Positions 24,044 to 36,111 of a DNA stretch of 64,000 nucleotides are shown here, in pieces (positions within the stretch are counted from its first letter, which is position 1; every line of letters begins with the position of its first letter). Both the position numbers and the translations under genes were made by a program. The notes under the pieces are model-generated. The model saw only the letters and a list, made by a program, of their open reading frames with translations, ran no database searches and was not told where the DNA came from. Source of the DNA: Liopterus haemorrhoidalis (taxonomy: Eukaryota > Arthropoda > Insecta > Coleoptera > Dytiscidae); the NCBI GenBank assembly GCA_963971575.1, contig OZ020613.1:47672739-47736738 (forward strand), read 5' to 3'.

Positions 24044-24115
24044 ACCTTGTTATATCATTTTTATTTCATGTTTGTAATTATTTACATCAATAAATAAATC
24101 TTACAGTGTGTTACA
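23942..24115 (+). repeat. 3' LTR, Gypsy family B copy 1
   Basis: 174 bp and nearly identical to the 5' LTR, with a handful of differences. It is preceded by CCAGGACGGCCGAC, which also precedes the 3' LTR of the 42455-46278 element. Confidence 0.9.
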
Positions 24116-24119
24116 ATAT

Positions 24120-24485
24120 AATGCTTTTCAGGACACCCTTATCAAAGTCATCAATTATGGTCTTTGATGTAGGCTTATTAATTTCCTTCCTTGGCGAAGA
24201 AAATTTGGAACTCTCGCCTAAATGCAAAATGTGAATGAAATTAATATGGTTTTTAGACTATTTAGTATAATTATTACATTTCTCAATTTTACGTTTTTCA
24301 TCTCTTATTCTACGAATTGATCTTTCAGAAACCCCCGTAATTGCCACTGCTCGGTCTTTAACTGACTTTAGTGGTATAATAAATCCTCCCGCAGCATTTT
24401 CCTTATTCAAAAAATCAACATTGCTAATTATTTCTCGACTTTGATTATTAATAGCAGGTCCACCTAGTTTGCTTTTTGTCTTCAT
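24120..24485 (-). pseudogene. Sailor-like transposase, N-terminal part
   Basis: From ATG 24485: a helix-turn-helix region (GFIIPLKSVKDRAVAITGVS, ERSIRRIRDEK), a stop near 24258, then PRKEINKPTSK and IDDFDKGVLKS in another frame up to the Gypsy insertion at 24119. It continues in the block at 19781 on the other side of that insertion. Confidence 0.75.
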
Positions 24486-24639
24486 GATATTAAATGTTTA
24501 ATATATTTTCAGTGTTGCGTTTATGTACTTGAGTGTAACAGCGTGGTAGGAAATAATGCAATTAGCCAAAGTAATATTCCCCACTACAAATTTCACGCGC
24601 ATGTTTCACGCCCGGCCACGAGAGGTCTGTCCGGCTGTA

Positions 24640-25590
24640 AGCTTTTAGAAATGATTCTACGAACAAAGCTGTTGCCAAAACGCCAATGAGTTTTGATGTA
24701 ACCACAAATTCGACGAGGCGATATTTAGTGTTGTAATGAAAATTTATATCATATTATAAATATGCCCGAAAAATTTTCCCTTCGATCACCGTAATAATAA
24801 TGTATCATGGAAAATACAGATGCTGAAGAAGACGCATCCGGTCCTTTTGCGCAGGTACCATAAGAATTTATCGCTTGTCTTTTTTTATTGACTAAGTTAT
24901 TACAAATTTTAATTTATTTATTTAACCTAAACGTTAAAGTTATTGTTCTCAATTATTTAGTATCGTGTAAATATCTTACTGATTTTACTTTTAGTTTCAT
25001 AAATTGATTTTCGTAGTGAACTGTTCGAATTTGTTTGATCCTATACCATTCAAGAGACTTGGTGAATAAAAGCTCAACCTTCTGGGGACGTTTCAGACAA
25101 CAAACACCTGTGAGGTCAGTTTACCAGAAATCTACAACTCTGAGGGAAAAGATTCCGTCTACCGCCCTAATATGGAAAGTAAGGTAGGTGATCTATTATT
25201 TCTTAGAAAACAGGGCTCAATTCTTTGAACAACTTATCACCGATTTAAATTTGATGATACCAGGTGAGACTTAAACGAGTCATGATAACGAAGAGGTTTG
25301 TCTTATTCATTTAAACCCACCCCGAGTATTACTTTTTGTGGCACAAGCAGAGCCGGCGCTACCTCTTTTGGGGCCCTCCAAACTGCGCTCTTTTATTAGA
25401 ATATTCAGTGGCTTAGGTGCTCGCATATTTACTTCAAACATTCTTTGACATATAAACTTTTTTATATGCTGTTTTGGCTTCTAGAAACGAACCGTGATGC
25501 TTAACTTTTCAAACGAATTAGAGACTGTTTTACATTATACTTTTTTCCCTAGTTCTAGAAACAGGTTACTAATAGACTACTGCTATAGGC
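24640..25590. other. Intergenic, no gene recognised
   Basis: AT-rich sequence. A short ATG frame of 16 codons at 24808-24855 ends at a GT dinucleotide and could be a lone exon, but nothing supports it. Confidence 0.4.
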
Positions 25591-25744
25591 CAGTGGCGGC
25601 TCAAGACGGTATAAAGGCGATTCGCCCCATCGGGGCGCCGACTCGAAGAAAAAATTTATAGCCCATTACAATATCAAAATAGCTTTAATTAAAATAAGAT
25701 TAATTTTTGTAATAAGTATTGTGATCTTTAATTTAATCTAGCAA

Positions 25745-26370
25745 AAACTACTTTTATTTACTGGGCGACACTTCAGGCTTCTAGTAAAGGGGGGGGGGGG
25801 GGGGCGCCATGAAAGGATATCTAGAAAAAACTACTTTTTTTACTGGGTGGCACTTCACGCTTCTAGTATAGGGGCGAGGAGGCGCCAAAAAGGAAATTTA
25901 GAAAAAAAAACTACTTTTTTACTGGGCGGTAGAGGTCTGCACGGGCCTATCTTGGACCACCTTTACCCGGCCCGGCCCGTTATGTTTCCAGTCAGGCCCG
26001 GCCTGAGCCCGAAAATATTAATACAATTATTGCATCTACCCGGCCCGAACCCGACAAAATTTTAAATTCGGCCCAAATAAACCTCGTTAAAAAAATATTA
26101 TGATACAAAAATTGCTTACAATTTGTAATAATTATAAAACTAGAATTTTTAAAAAAATATATATTTTTTAACGAAGGTTTAAAAATATATTATTTAAAGG
26201 TATTATTGTTCTTATCCGGCCCGAGCCCGAATATAATACATGTCAGTCGGCCCGAACCCGGCCCTCGGGCCGGGTCGGGCCTGGGTCTACGGGCCAAGCC
26301 CGTGCCCGTGCAGACCTCTACTGGGCGGCACTTCAGGCTTCTTGTAAAAGGGGGGAGCCAAGAAGGAAAT
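25745..26370. repeat. Diverged tandem repeats of about 80 bp
   Basis: The unit ACTACTTTT..ACTGGGCGGCACTTCAGGCTTCT..GGGG..GCGCC recurs from about 25745, 25826, 25907 and (after the insertion at 25930) 26321. A 19-bp guanine run lies near 25790-25804. The array follows CAGTGGCGGCTCAAG at 25593, which resembles a hAT-type terminus, but no matching right end was found. Confidence 0.6.
25930..26320. mobile_element. GC-rich non-autonomous hAT-like element
   Basis: Inverted termini TAGAGGTCTGCACGGGC and GCCCGTGCAGACCTCTA are perfect, flanked by the 8-bp duplication CTGGGCGG (25922-25929 and 26321-26328), as expected for hAT transposons. The ends are rich in GGCCCG repeats and the centre is AT-rich. 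It has no coding capacity and sits inside the tandem array above. Confidence 0.88.
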
Positions 26371-26399
26371 TTAGACAAATATTATATAAAAAAATATGT

Positions 26400-26999
26400 T
26401 TATAACAGCTTATATCGTAGTCAGTGGCTGCTCATTATAATTATTCAATTATCGTTAGTGCATTTACATAATAGGGCGTCCTACTACAAGTAGGTCCCGC
26501 TTCGCCGGTACACCATTGTTTTTCGCCATTGGGACACAACTTTCAACTGGTCACGAACCTAATAATTTTTTGTTTTGTTTTTTTCGTTTTGAACCAAGGA
26601 ACGGATTATGATGTTTTAAATATTTTGCAAAAGTCTAAAAGACGACTGAATATTATTATATAATAAATAAATGTGTACGTAATTAAATTTAATTTGGTAT
26701 GTAGTATGTACGAGATTGGCATAGAAAATAAAAACGACAAATTATTCCAATAACGACAATATATTTAAATCACAACAAAATATACCGGTGAACGACAAAA
26801 CCTGGTGTGCCATCTGTGAATCGTTGTTAAGACTAACGTCATGTGGAAAGTAATAAGGTTATGTTAGTATTTATAGAATTCAAAGAAATATGTTTTAGTA
26901 CGTTTATAATTGAACGAAAAGCAAAGTGATGAGATTTTGTGCTCCGGCCAAGCATTTATTGGACTAAGAAAGCTTTAATTGTTTAGGTTTGAAATATAT
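26400..26999. other. Intergenic, no gene recognised
   Basis: I see no ORF, splice-linked exon or repeat that I can assign here. Confidence 0.4.
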
Positions 27000-27311
27000 A
27001 TATATGTGTATATAATTTTTATAATAAAATTCATCTAATATTGGAAGAAAAACAAAGAAATACATGGTGAACCATACGTTAACTGAGACAGTATAGGTTT
27101 ATTAAGTGTTCGCCTTATTGCCGCTAGAGGGATACGCGTTAATCTGAAAAGTGCAAATAAAATTAACGTAGTACCTAGTATAGTACCTAAAATCTACACA
27201 TTCCTCTAGGAATTCTGTAGAAAGAAAACGACTGATTTATTCCACACATTTTCTGTTTGGTATTGAAACTAAATTGCAATACTTAAATGTATTAGGAAAC
27301 TTTATCATCCA

Positions 27312-28640
27312 CTAGCAGTATACCCGCTGCTTCGCTACCGAAAAAAAGTAGTCGTAGCCCGCTTAGATCGGGCCCATTTCGAAATCGGTTCAAGACGAAT
27401 CGTTTTTCATTCAAATATAATTATTTGTTTTAATCTACCATTGTATTAATATGTGCTTCTTATACAAATAATTTATATGCGAACTTCTTTGTAAACATTG
27501 GTAGTACAGACATTTAGTAACAACACGTATAAGTGTCCCGTTGTGCTAATCCAGGAAAATGCCACATAAAATGCCCATGTGAGAATCACTAAATTTCAAA
27601 GACAACGCCGGTCACGTGAAGCATTTTATCTTCCACCTTACGAAATTATTTATTATAATTTTTATGATATTTATTATAATTACTCCGTGATTATTTCTGA
27701 TTTATAAATCGTACCTATATAGATCAGAGCACATTTTTCGACTTTTTTCTAAATATTTCTAAATTGATCGGAAACCTGGTGTCATACCGCGATGAGATAT
27801 AGCTTAAACTCTTTCCAGACAAATTTGCAATACGCTGTTACAAATAGCACTAAAATCGGTTTAGCCGTTTTTTGGGTTTTAATACATATACCGATTCTAA
27901 ACAGACGCCTATGTGCCATAAATAAATGAAACAGGCCACTTGAAGGGTTTTATAAATAACCTTGACTCTAGATTTGCCTTTTATGGGTTGATCAGAGCAA
28001 AATACTGAACTTCGTTTTTGTACATGTGTATGGGTAACCTTTGTAACCAAAAACAAAGTCGATATCTCATTATAGGTCTGAGATATTGAGGAATCCGTGA
28101 AAGAAACATTTCACCACATTAGGGGTCGAATTTCAAAAAATTCTGCCTTAATAGGTGCTCACATCATGGAAGGAACATTCCTTCCTCCACGAATTTCATG
28201 TTTCTGTATCCACGGGACGATCTATTGAATAAAAAATACCAATTTACCCTTGTAGGGGTAAAAATTTAAAAGAAAACTGTCAAAAAGTTTCTTAAGATTT
28301 TAAAAAGACATCTTTATGCCGAAACACAATGTTATAACTCGACATACATAGGAAATACGAAGGGTTCTATAATTCACTTCGAATGCATAATAAATTTATT
28401 CCTTTAAAGGTTGATTAGAATAAAATCCTGAATTTAGTTCTTAACATTTGTACGTGTAACCTTTGTAAGCAAAAACTAAGTCAATATCTCATTGGTCCTA
28501 AGAGATATTGAGGAATCCCTGAAATCACTTTAAAGCCCCTTAGGGGTCGTATTTCGAAAATTCCCTTCTTAGTATCGTTTACGACATGGAGGAAATATAC
28601 TTCTCGAATTTCATGTTTCTAGGCCTAGTGATTTGGGCTG
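27312..28640 (+). repeat. Interspersed repeat R, copy 1
   Basis: It begins ACTAGCAGTATACCCGCTGC and ends near TTCTAGGCCTAGTG. Almost the entire length is matched in reverse complement by 34486-36050. It contains two diverged internal modules of about 390 bp, each with CATGAAATTC, GATTCCTCAATATCTC and GGTTACAAAGG-type boxes. It has no conserved coding frame. It interrupts the upstream block of gene 3, which resumes at about 29805. Confidence 0.75.
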
Positions 28641-29804
28641 GACGTTGATGAGTCAGTCAGGTCATGTGTTTATGTACATATATATATATATATGAAAAAT
28701 ATAAATGATATACCTATATACAGAAGAAGATTAAACAGAAAAGATTTGTTTATTTATTTATTTATATTATTGATATTGTAACAACTTCTGTTATACATAT
28801 GTTTAATGTTAAGTCAATATTAAGAGATATTTCAAGTTTATAAGTAGCGCTCCCTCTGTCCCTCTAAATATTCAAAAGCTACACTAAACAGAAAATAATA
28901 GTTCTTCAATCAAAACAAATTATCTTAAATAAATTGTTGATGTAAAGTAAATAATAAGCGAGATATTTCCAGTATTTTAGTTTTAGCACCTCCCCCATCT
29001 CCCTTCCCCAGCTTCTCAACCAATTTATAGAATAACATATATTTGTACTTTTATTTTAAACAGCTTTTCTCATGTGCTTTTTTTCACATGAGAAAATAGT
29101 CAATAGTAAATGAGATATTTCAAAAGTTTAGTTTTAGGTTGTCCCTTCGTAACTCCCGTAAATCAATCCAATAAAAAAAATCATTAAAAAAAATATTTGT
29201 TTTCTTATTATAAGCAATTTTTCTGTTAAGTCTACGTCTTAAGTGATACAATTATTTTTCTTCTGATTTTCGATTTGCCTCCTTATATTGACTGCATTTT
29301 CTACATATATACCAAATTTCAACTCGGTACACACAGATTTTCTGTTTTATGTATATAAAAGATTTTACTATTATATTTAAACATTTAAATAAAAGAATAG
29401 AAAAAAAAATAAAATAAAGAAAACAGGCGCTCCACTTCAGTCTTGCTCTGTATACAGTAATCAAAAATTTTACTAAATAATTGAATAAATAAATCTTATC
29501 AGCTATAGCAGAGCAACGATGAATCGCGCCGAACGACATTGAACGATGTTTCACGAACTTACTATAGTAGTCCAAACAACCATTGAAACGAAATTCCCGC
29601 GATCTCGCTGAACAAATCATACATACTTCGATGGTCCAATATAATTAATAACAAAATTATTAATTTCTCGTTTCTGATGTGATTTTTCTAGTTATGATGA
29701 AAGCATTCCCTACCTGTATGCAAAATTTCAACTCGGTAGCATATCTGGAAGTGGGTTAGAATTTCCGGACATAGCCACAAATATTCTCTTTTATATATAA
29801 TTAT
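28641..29804. repeat. Further repeat-derived sequence upstream of gene 3
   Basis: This holds modules with AATAAGCGAGATATTTC-type boxes shared with 33050-33330. An ACAAATCATACATACTTCG / CAAAATTTCAACTCGGTA segment near 29600-29740 is typical of decayed non-autonomous elements. It belongs to the same 2.5-kb insertion that splits the gene 3 upstream block. The 122-codon minus frame here looks spurious. Confidence 0.5.
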
Positions 29805-29973
29805 TACAACTCTTCTAATACATTTCACCAGATTGGATGATTTTTTCCTTTAGATTACAACCATAAACTCAATAGGAAGTCTTTAGACTCGCTTTCTTAA
29901 ATTTATCACTTAACTCATTGTAAAAATGAGAATCGATAGAAACGAAAAGGTACTTTCTGAACCAGGTATAAAC

Positions 29974-30234
29974 TAGGCTGACCAGATTTTTTTTTTACAG
30001 AAAAAGAGTATACTAAAAAAAGCATGAGCATGTGCAAAAAACAGAGGTCATCACACAAAAATACTAGTAACGAGCAAAAAAAGGTCCTCACTTCTAAAAT
30101 AGAAGTGATAGATAGAAACAAGTAACCAGAAAAAAAGAGTATATTCAGGGTTTTTTTATAAAAAGTAAGAGTATAAAAAATAATACTCAAAAAAGAGTAT
30201 AATACTCTTAAAAAGAGTACGTCTGGTTACCCTA
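29974..30234. mobile_element. Non-autonomous hAT-like element upstream of gene 3
   Basis: Termini TAGGCTGACCAGAT and GTCTGGTTACCCTA form an imperfect inverted repeat, flanked by the 8-bp duplication GTATAAAC (29966-29973 and 30235-30242). The empty site is visible in gene 2 near 13545. It is noncoding and 261 bp long. Confidence 0.85.
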
Positions 30235-30301
30235 GTATAAACGAATTATAATTTTCCGTCTTAACTGCTGCTAAAGGGCTAAGTGGTCATTTAGGTCAGA
30301 A

Positions 30302-30320
30302 ATTCGCACGGACAGCTACA
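30302..30320 (+). promoter_or_regulatory. Conserved upstream element of gene 3
   Basis: ATTCGCACGGACAGCTACA lies about 111 bp before exon A, at the same spacing as in the other copies. Confidence 0.5.
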
Positions 30321-30412
30321 TAAAGAATTTAATAAAGTAAGCGCATAGTCCAGGTAATTTAGCTTGGTGGATATTAGGACAAAATTTGAAGTGTTCTGTT
30401 TTGGGATAAAAT

Positions 30413-30533
30413 ATGAATGATACAAGAAACAATGATATAATTAAACAAAGTATTGATATTAAGACAGAATATAAAGAAAATGACAAACATGATGTGAAGA
30501 CTGGAATAGAGAGCATAGCTGAATCGGAGAATG
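30413..30533 (+). CDS. Zinc-finger gene 3, exon A
   Basis: 121 bp, ATG to AATG|GTCAGT. It encodes SIDIKTEYKENDKHDV and is intact. The A-B intron is expanded to about 1.9 kb by retrotransposon insertion. Confidence 0.8.
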
Positions 30534-31362
30534 GTCAGTAATTAGCACAGTTACAAGTTATTCTATTGTTCTTTCCAGTTAAAAGTAATAATCGTAGTAA
30601 TAAAAGTAGTAATAATAGTAATTAATCAGCATTAAGAAGTGACATTACAGATGGCGGCGGTGTGCTCCATGGCAATATGGCTGTCGTGTTTAGTACTCAG
30701 TTGTCAATACGCTAATAGCGATCAGGTTAATTTAAGCACAGTACAGTTTTATTTTATGAAAATGCGAGTAAATATTTGCGAAATTTTTTAATTTTTAAGC
30801 GCTACACATGTATCGTGGTGTATAACAGAAGGTGGACATCAAATTACAGTATCTAAAATTTAATTTTAGTAGATATATTGAAGTGTAATTTGTAGTTGAG
30901 CAGATGTTAAATGCCAGGTACGTAATTTTATGTGGTACATCTGAGTGTCGGTCATCTGAATTTACAATATATGGATTCTGTTTGCAAACAAGTGCATTAT
31001 GTTCATTGCCACATGAAATAAAATTAATTTTAGTTCAACAGGAGCAGCTAAAAGTTAAAAATGAAACTTGCAAGTGCAAGCATATTACTACAGTTTTGTT
31101 TCTCTGCGACAAATGTCATGAACAAACTCGCATAGTATCAGTTATTTTTTTACTCAAAATATATTCCTATGCCTTCCTCCTGTCCATAACTAAAAATATT
31201 AACTTTCCCTCCATTTTTCTTAAGAAAAGAAAAAAACTAAAATGCCTATCTTTGTCCTGTCTTGAATGACAGCCAAAATCACTACAATTTGTTCTACTTT
31301 TATAGTTTTTCACAACTTCTATCGACATTCTAACAAAAATTCATCACTAGAACATATGCAAT

Positions 31363-31846
31363 ATGTTGGCAACAAGACTACGTCTCCTCAGCGGAAGAAA
31401 AAGGGCGCTTTTACTTTTCGCTCTAACCTGTTGTACCATATCACCCTTGGTTCCACAACCTTCCCCTCCCCAAAAAACACATTTCTACTTTTTGTTGTCT
31501 CCGCTTCAATCACAACCACACTCCGTTCCATCTCCACCGTATCAACATAATCCCCTCTAACTTATGCTCCTGCGGGTTACCCGCTGATATCTCTCACATC
31601 CTATTCTCCTGCCCCAACCACACTGATAAAAGTAACACCCTATACCAACAGCTAAGCAAACACCTTCCCGCCCCTGTCTCTGTACCTAGTATACTGTCTA
31701 ACACGGCCATCGAAATATGCTCCTTAATTTCTGAATTCCTAACTTCCATTAGACTAAACCTCTAACTTCCTCACACCATCCTCGTATTGCTAAGCGCTGG
31801 CGGACTGGCTTTAAGCCGAGGCCAACAAATTGAAAAGAAGAAGAAG
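31363..31846 (+). mobile_element. 5'-truncated LINE 3' end with target-site duplication
   Basis: Bounded by the 14-bp duplication AGAACATATGCAAT (31349-31362 and 31845-31858). Sequence inside translates to a LINE C-terminus (CSCGLPADISHILFSCPNHT) ending in a stop, then a short 3' UTR and an AAGAAGAAG tail. The C-x-C-G..H..C motif is typical of I/R1/Jockey-type ORF2 ends. The uninterrupted target is visible at about 2370 upstream of gene 1. Confidence 0.8.
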
Positions 31847-32404
31847 AACATATGCAATAAGTTCAAACAGTACTAGAGCGCCTAGTACAATATTTGAACA
31901 TCAGACTGCGTATGAGATATGACCTGTTTCACAATGCTCAAATGATTCTCAATGATTTAACGTGGAGCCAAATATATAAAGAATAAAATGTCGAATTCAA
32001 AATTTTTGCATTAGAAATTTAAGCTTTGAAGATATATTGTTTCTGTCATTCTTTTTGAATTCCTTTCAAGCAAAGCTCTCTTTAATATGTATTTTTATGA
32101 AATTATTATTTTCTTAATTTTCTACTAACAAATTTCCTTTTATACTGAAATTGTGTTGTACAAATAACATAAGTATATTATCTGTTTAGTTTATTTTTAT
32201 CTATCAACCATTATTTTTTATATAATTTTATTAATGAATAAATTTTTAATTCAGCATTTTGATAATATTGTATTTGCAGTATATGAAATACTGTTAATCA
32301 TATTTGATTGTCACGGTATATTTCAGTTGAATTACAACAATATTTCTTTATGGACCAATTTAAGTACTTTATTTTTTATAGTAAGTAATAATTTTTTATT
32401 ATAG

Positions 32405-32536
32405 AAATAAAAGATGAAGTTGCAGACGACATATACCACAATAATACCAAATTAGAGGATGTTTATATCAAGTCTGAACCTGTGGACACCAGTGAATTTG
32501 AAGATCAATTAGAGAGTGCAGCTGTAGCAAACACTG
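32405..32536 (+). CDS. Zinc-finger gene 3, exon B, first copy
   Basis: 132 bp, TTATAG| to |GTCAGT, phase 1 both ends. It encodes EDVYIKSEPVDTSEFEDQ, with the IKSE motif kept. Confidence 0.78.
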
Positions 32537-33419
32537 GTCAGTACAGCTGGTTTTATTAATTTGCATGTTATCATTACTTTGTCAACAATTACTCTGCATT
32601 ATGTATATTCCCATATATATTTTATATAGATAATGTTATAAGTACCACTTGCAGTTCGAGTTCATTGCGTAGTGAGAATTTCACAGTATATGTCACTATG
32701 CGGATTCACATTAGAGACAGTCAATGACTGATATTTGTAATAGTGGGAAGTTGTTATATTTGAACAATTCACTTATGTGTACTTTATAATAATGCATTAA
32801 CAGATAGTTTTATATTAGTTTGTTTCATATAAAAATATTTACTTTCTCTTAAAAAATTTTGTTTCCAGGAAATAAAATCAGTTTTTCTTATTATTCTATA
32901 GTATTTATTTCTCATTAATGTATTTATATTTTTATATCTGACTGACAGATCAGACATAATTACTTAGAGATTATTAAACAGAAATAATCTTGAAAATTGA
33001 TATTATTTTATACTAGTCGGCGTACCCGTATTTCGTACGGTTTTTTTTATGTGCACTTTTGCTGTAATGTAAATGATAAGTGAGATATTTCAGTTTCAAG
33101 TAGAACAAAAAAAAAAAAACGATTTTTATTGTAAACCTTTCTTTTGTATACATTTTTTATGTTAAGTAAATAATAAGGGAGATAATTCGTTTATAGGTAG
33201 CTCTCTTCATAGCTTCCCAAATATATATTTTATTTAAAACTGCATTAAACAGAGAGGAATAGTTTCTTTTCTCATATTCATTTTTGCTGTTAAATAAATA
33301 ATAAATGAGATATTACATCCTTATAAGTAATACCCCTCCAGCACTCTAAATAATCTTATTAATAATAATATAATAACTAAATGCCGTTAATCAGGGTTTC
33401 GCGAAAAGCATTCTTGTGA

Positions 33420-34484
33420 AACTGCAATTCAGTTTGTTCTACGAGATTGAATTAAGGCCTTAAGCCAAAATAAAAGTATATGCGCTGTATTTTTCAACCT
33501 ACAGCGAGCATTTGAAACAATATATAGAGAAAAATTGTTATATAAATTGGAGAAACTAGGTTTTACTGGCACAGCACGTAAATGGTTCGAATCGTATTTG
33601 TCTAATAGACAACAAAAAGTTAAATTTAGAGATTAGATATCTAACAATGCAACATGCAAAATGGTGTGCCTTAAGGGAGCGTCCTTGGTCCACTCTTATT
33701 CATATTGTACATCAATGACCTGCCCTCAGTATTATCTAGTTGTCATGAAAATATTGAGAGTGTTATACAGATATTAAATACGGAACTAGACGTAGTTAAC
33801 TTGTGGCTAAATAATAATAAATTAAAATTAAATAGAAGTAAAACTAAATCTATAATAATCTGTTCTAAACCCGAACGAGTGAAGTTCACAAATAATAATT
33901 TATCAGTTAAAATTAGTAATAACAGTATTGATATAGTTGCCAGTACAAAATATTTAGGGGTCGTAATTGATAACGAATTAAAATTTCAGGAGCATATTGA
34001 ATATATAACTAAAAAAATAACAAAAATATATATATATATATTTACAGAATTAGTAGGATTGTAAAAATTTTCTCGAAACAAAATATTTTCAATACAATAG
34101 TGCTGCCACACTTTAATTATTGCGGATCCATATTATATAATTGTAATAAATTACAAATAAGTAAACTCCAAGTATTGCAGAACAGAGCTAGGATATTCTG
34201 AACTGCAATAAATTCACACCAATTAAAGAAATGCTACACTGTTTGAATTGGATAAATGTTGAACAGATCGTTGAAATCAACGCCTTAACATTTATTTTTA
34301 AAATCGTAAAGGGCCTCGGTCCTACCGATCCGAGGAGTAAAGACCATATATACGTCAAACATATAAAAGGTAGGTTTTTTATTTGAAAGAGGGTTAGTCT
34401 AAATGTGAAAAAATTTAATAAAAAACTAAACAACATGTATGCAAATTGTACTTACTAATCCAAGCTAGATTATACCTGTTTTCT
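33420..34484 (+). pseudogene. LINE reverse transcriptase fragment in the gene 3 intron
   Basis: It reads AFETIYREKLLYKLEKLGF, then WFESYLSNRQQKVKF, a stop, LLFILYINDLPSVLS, then a gap where the YADD box should be. It resumes with WLNNNKLKLNRSKTK and KYLGVVIDNELKFQEHI (33800-34000), and a thumb region with LPHFNYCGSILYNC. Several breaks exist and the active site is deleted. The 3' end is cut off by repeat R at about 34486. Confidence 0.8.
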
Positions 34485-34485
34485 C

Positions 34486-36050
34486 AGTATTCTGAGATCA
34501 CTAGGCCTAGAAACATGAAATTCGAGAAGTATATTTCCTCCATGTTGTAAACGATCACTAAGGATGGAATTTTCGAAATACGAACCCTAAGGGGATGTAA
34601 AGTGATTTCAGGGATTCCTCAATATCTCATAGGACCAATGAGATATTGACTTAGTTTTTGCTTACAAAGGTTACACATACAAATGTTAAGAACTAAATTC
34701 AGGATTTTATTCTAATCAATCTTTAAAGGAATACATTTATTATGCATTGGAAGTGAATTATAGAACTCTTCGTATTTCCTATGTATTTTGAGTTATAACA
34801 TTGTGTTTTGGTATATAGGTGTCTTTTTAAAATCTTTAGAAACTTTTACCCCTACAAGGGTAAATTGGTATTTCTTATTCAATAGATCGTCCCGTGGATA
34901 CAGAAACATGAAATTCGTGGAGGAAGGAATGCTCCTTCCATGATGTGAGCACCTATTAAGGCAGAATTTTTTGAAATTCGACCCCTAATGTGGTGAAATG
35001 TTTCTTTCACGGATTCCTCAATATCTCAGACCTATAATGAGATATCGACTTTGTTTTTGGTTACAAAGGCTACCCATACACATGTACAAAAACGAAGTTC
35101 AGTATTTTGCTCTGATCAACCCATAAAAGGCAAATCTAAAGTCAAGGTTATTTATAAAACCCTTCAAGTGGCCTGTTTCATTTCTTTATGGCACATAGGC
35201 GTCTGTTTAGAATCGGTATATGTATTAAAACCCAAAAACGGCTAAACCGATTTTAGTGCTATTTGTAACAGCGTATTGCAAATTTGTCTAGAAAGAGTTT
35301 AAGCTATATCTCATCCGCGGTATGACACCAGGTCCGATCAATTTAGAAATATTTACAAAAAGTCGGAAAAATCTTCCATATTATAAAAAACTAAAAAGAT
35401 ACACATATTCAAAATATATATTAACGAATTTTGGGTTTAATATTGCTACAAAAATGTTCCCGAGGTTATATATCACAATTTTCTTTATTTTAATTTTTGA
35501 CGACAATTATAACGTTAAATTCGCTATTGAACATTATTGTAACCCCCTAAAGCAATACGAAGAAAACTTACTTCGGTGGCAAGAATATTTAGTAACGAAA
35601 AAAAAAAAAAAAAAAAAAAATGGTCTGATCTATATAGGTACGATTTATAAATCAGGAATAATCACGGAAAAATGATAATAAATATCATAGAAATTATAAT
35701 AAATAATTTCGTAAGGTGGAAGATAAAATGCTTCACGTGACCGGCGTTGCCTTTGAAAATGAGTGATTCTCGCATGGGCATTTTATGTGGCATTTTTCTG
35801 GGTTAGCACAACGGGACACTTATACGTGTTGTTACTAAATGTCTGTACTACCAATGTTTACAAAGAAGTTCGTATATAAATTATTTGTATAAGAAGCACA
35901 TATTAGTACAATGGTAGATTAAAACAAATAATTATATTTGAATGAAAAACGATTCGTAGCAACTAGTCTTGAACCGATTTCAAAATGGGCCCGATCTAAG
36001 CGGGCTACGACTACTTTTTTTCGGTAGCGAAGCAGCGGGTATACTGCTAG
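34486..36050 (-). repeat. Interspersed repeat R, copy 2 (inverted relative to 27312-28640)
   Basis: Reverse complement of copy 1 over nearly its whole length, ending at ..GCGGGTATACTGCTAGT. It is somewhat longer because of an extra segment around 35380-35640 that includes a 20-bp adenine run. It has no coding capacity. Confidence 0.75.
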
Positions 36051-36111
36051 TATATATATAAAATTGTAACTTAGCTACCTACTCGTAATCAACGCCCAGC
36101 TCAAACCACTG

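Larger units (their letters stand above)
19786..24115 (+). mobile_element. Ty3/Gypsy retrotransposon, family B, copy 1
   Basis: LTRs of 174 bp at both ends start TGTAACATTACAAG and end GTGTTACA, flanked by the 4-bp duplication ATAT (19782-19785 and 24116-24119). It is inserted inside the Sailor-like transposase. Internal sequence encodes gag, protease, part of RT, RNase H and integrase, and a short 3' frame. Compared with copy 2 at 47863-51516 it lacks about 0.5 kb of the RT core. Confidence 0.92.
18441..24637 (-). mobile_element. Sailor-like (DD82E) DNA transposon split by a Gypsy element
   Basis: Terminal inverted repeats of about 29 bp (GGACAGACCTCTCGTGGCCG core) lie at 18441-18469 and 24609-24637 with one mismatch. 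Both are flanked by the dinucleotide TA, as expected for Tc1/mariner-group elements. Without the Gypsy insertion and its duplicated target the element would be about 1.86 kb. It encodes a minus-strand transposase in pieces. Confidence 0.85.

Noticed and set aside
24808..24855. Short ATG-initiated frame ending at a GT dinucleotide, possible lone first exon
   Set aside because: Sixteen codons with no partner exon, paralog or domain; chance occurrence is likely.
27312..28640. Repeat R considered as a Helitron
   Set aside because: No convincing 5' TC / 3' CTRR with hairpin, nor insertion between A and T, could be shown at both ends, so the class was left open.
29252..29620. 122-codon minus-strand frame upstream of gene 3
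   Set aside because: It lies in repeat-derived sequence, has no recognisable domain, and its hydrophobic runs come from AT-rich DNA.
30904..31269. 121-codon frame with several Cys-x2-Cys pairs
   Set aside because: It is suggestive of a zinc motif, but there is no family match I recognise, it lies inside the A-B intron of gene 3, and no splice partners are evident.
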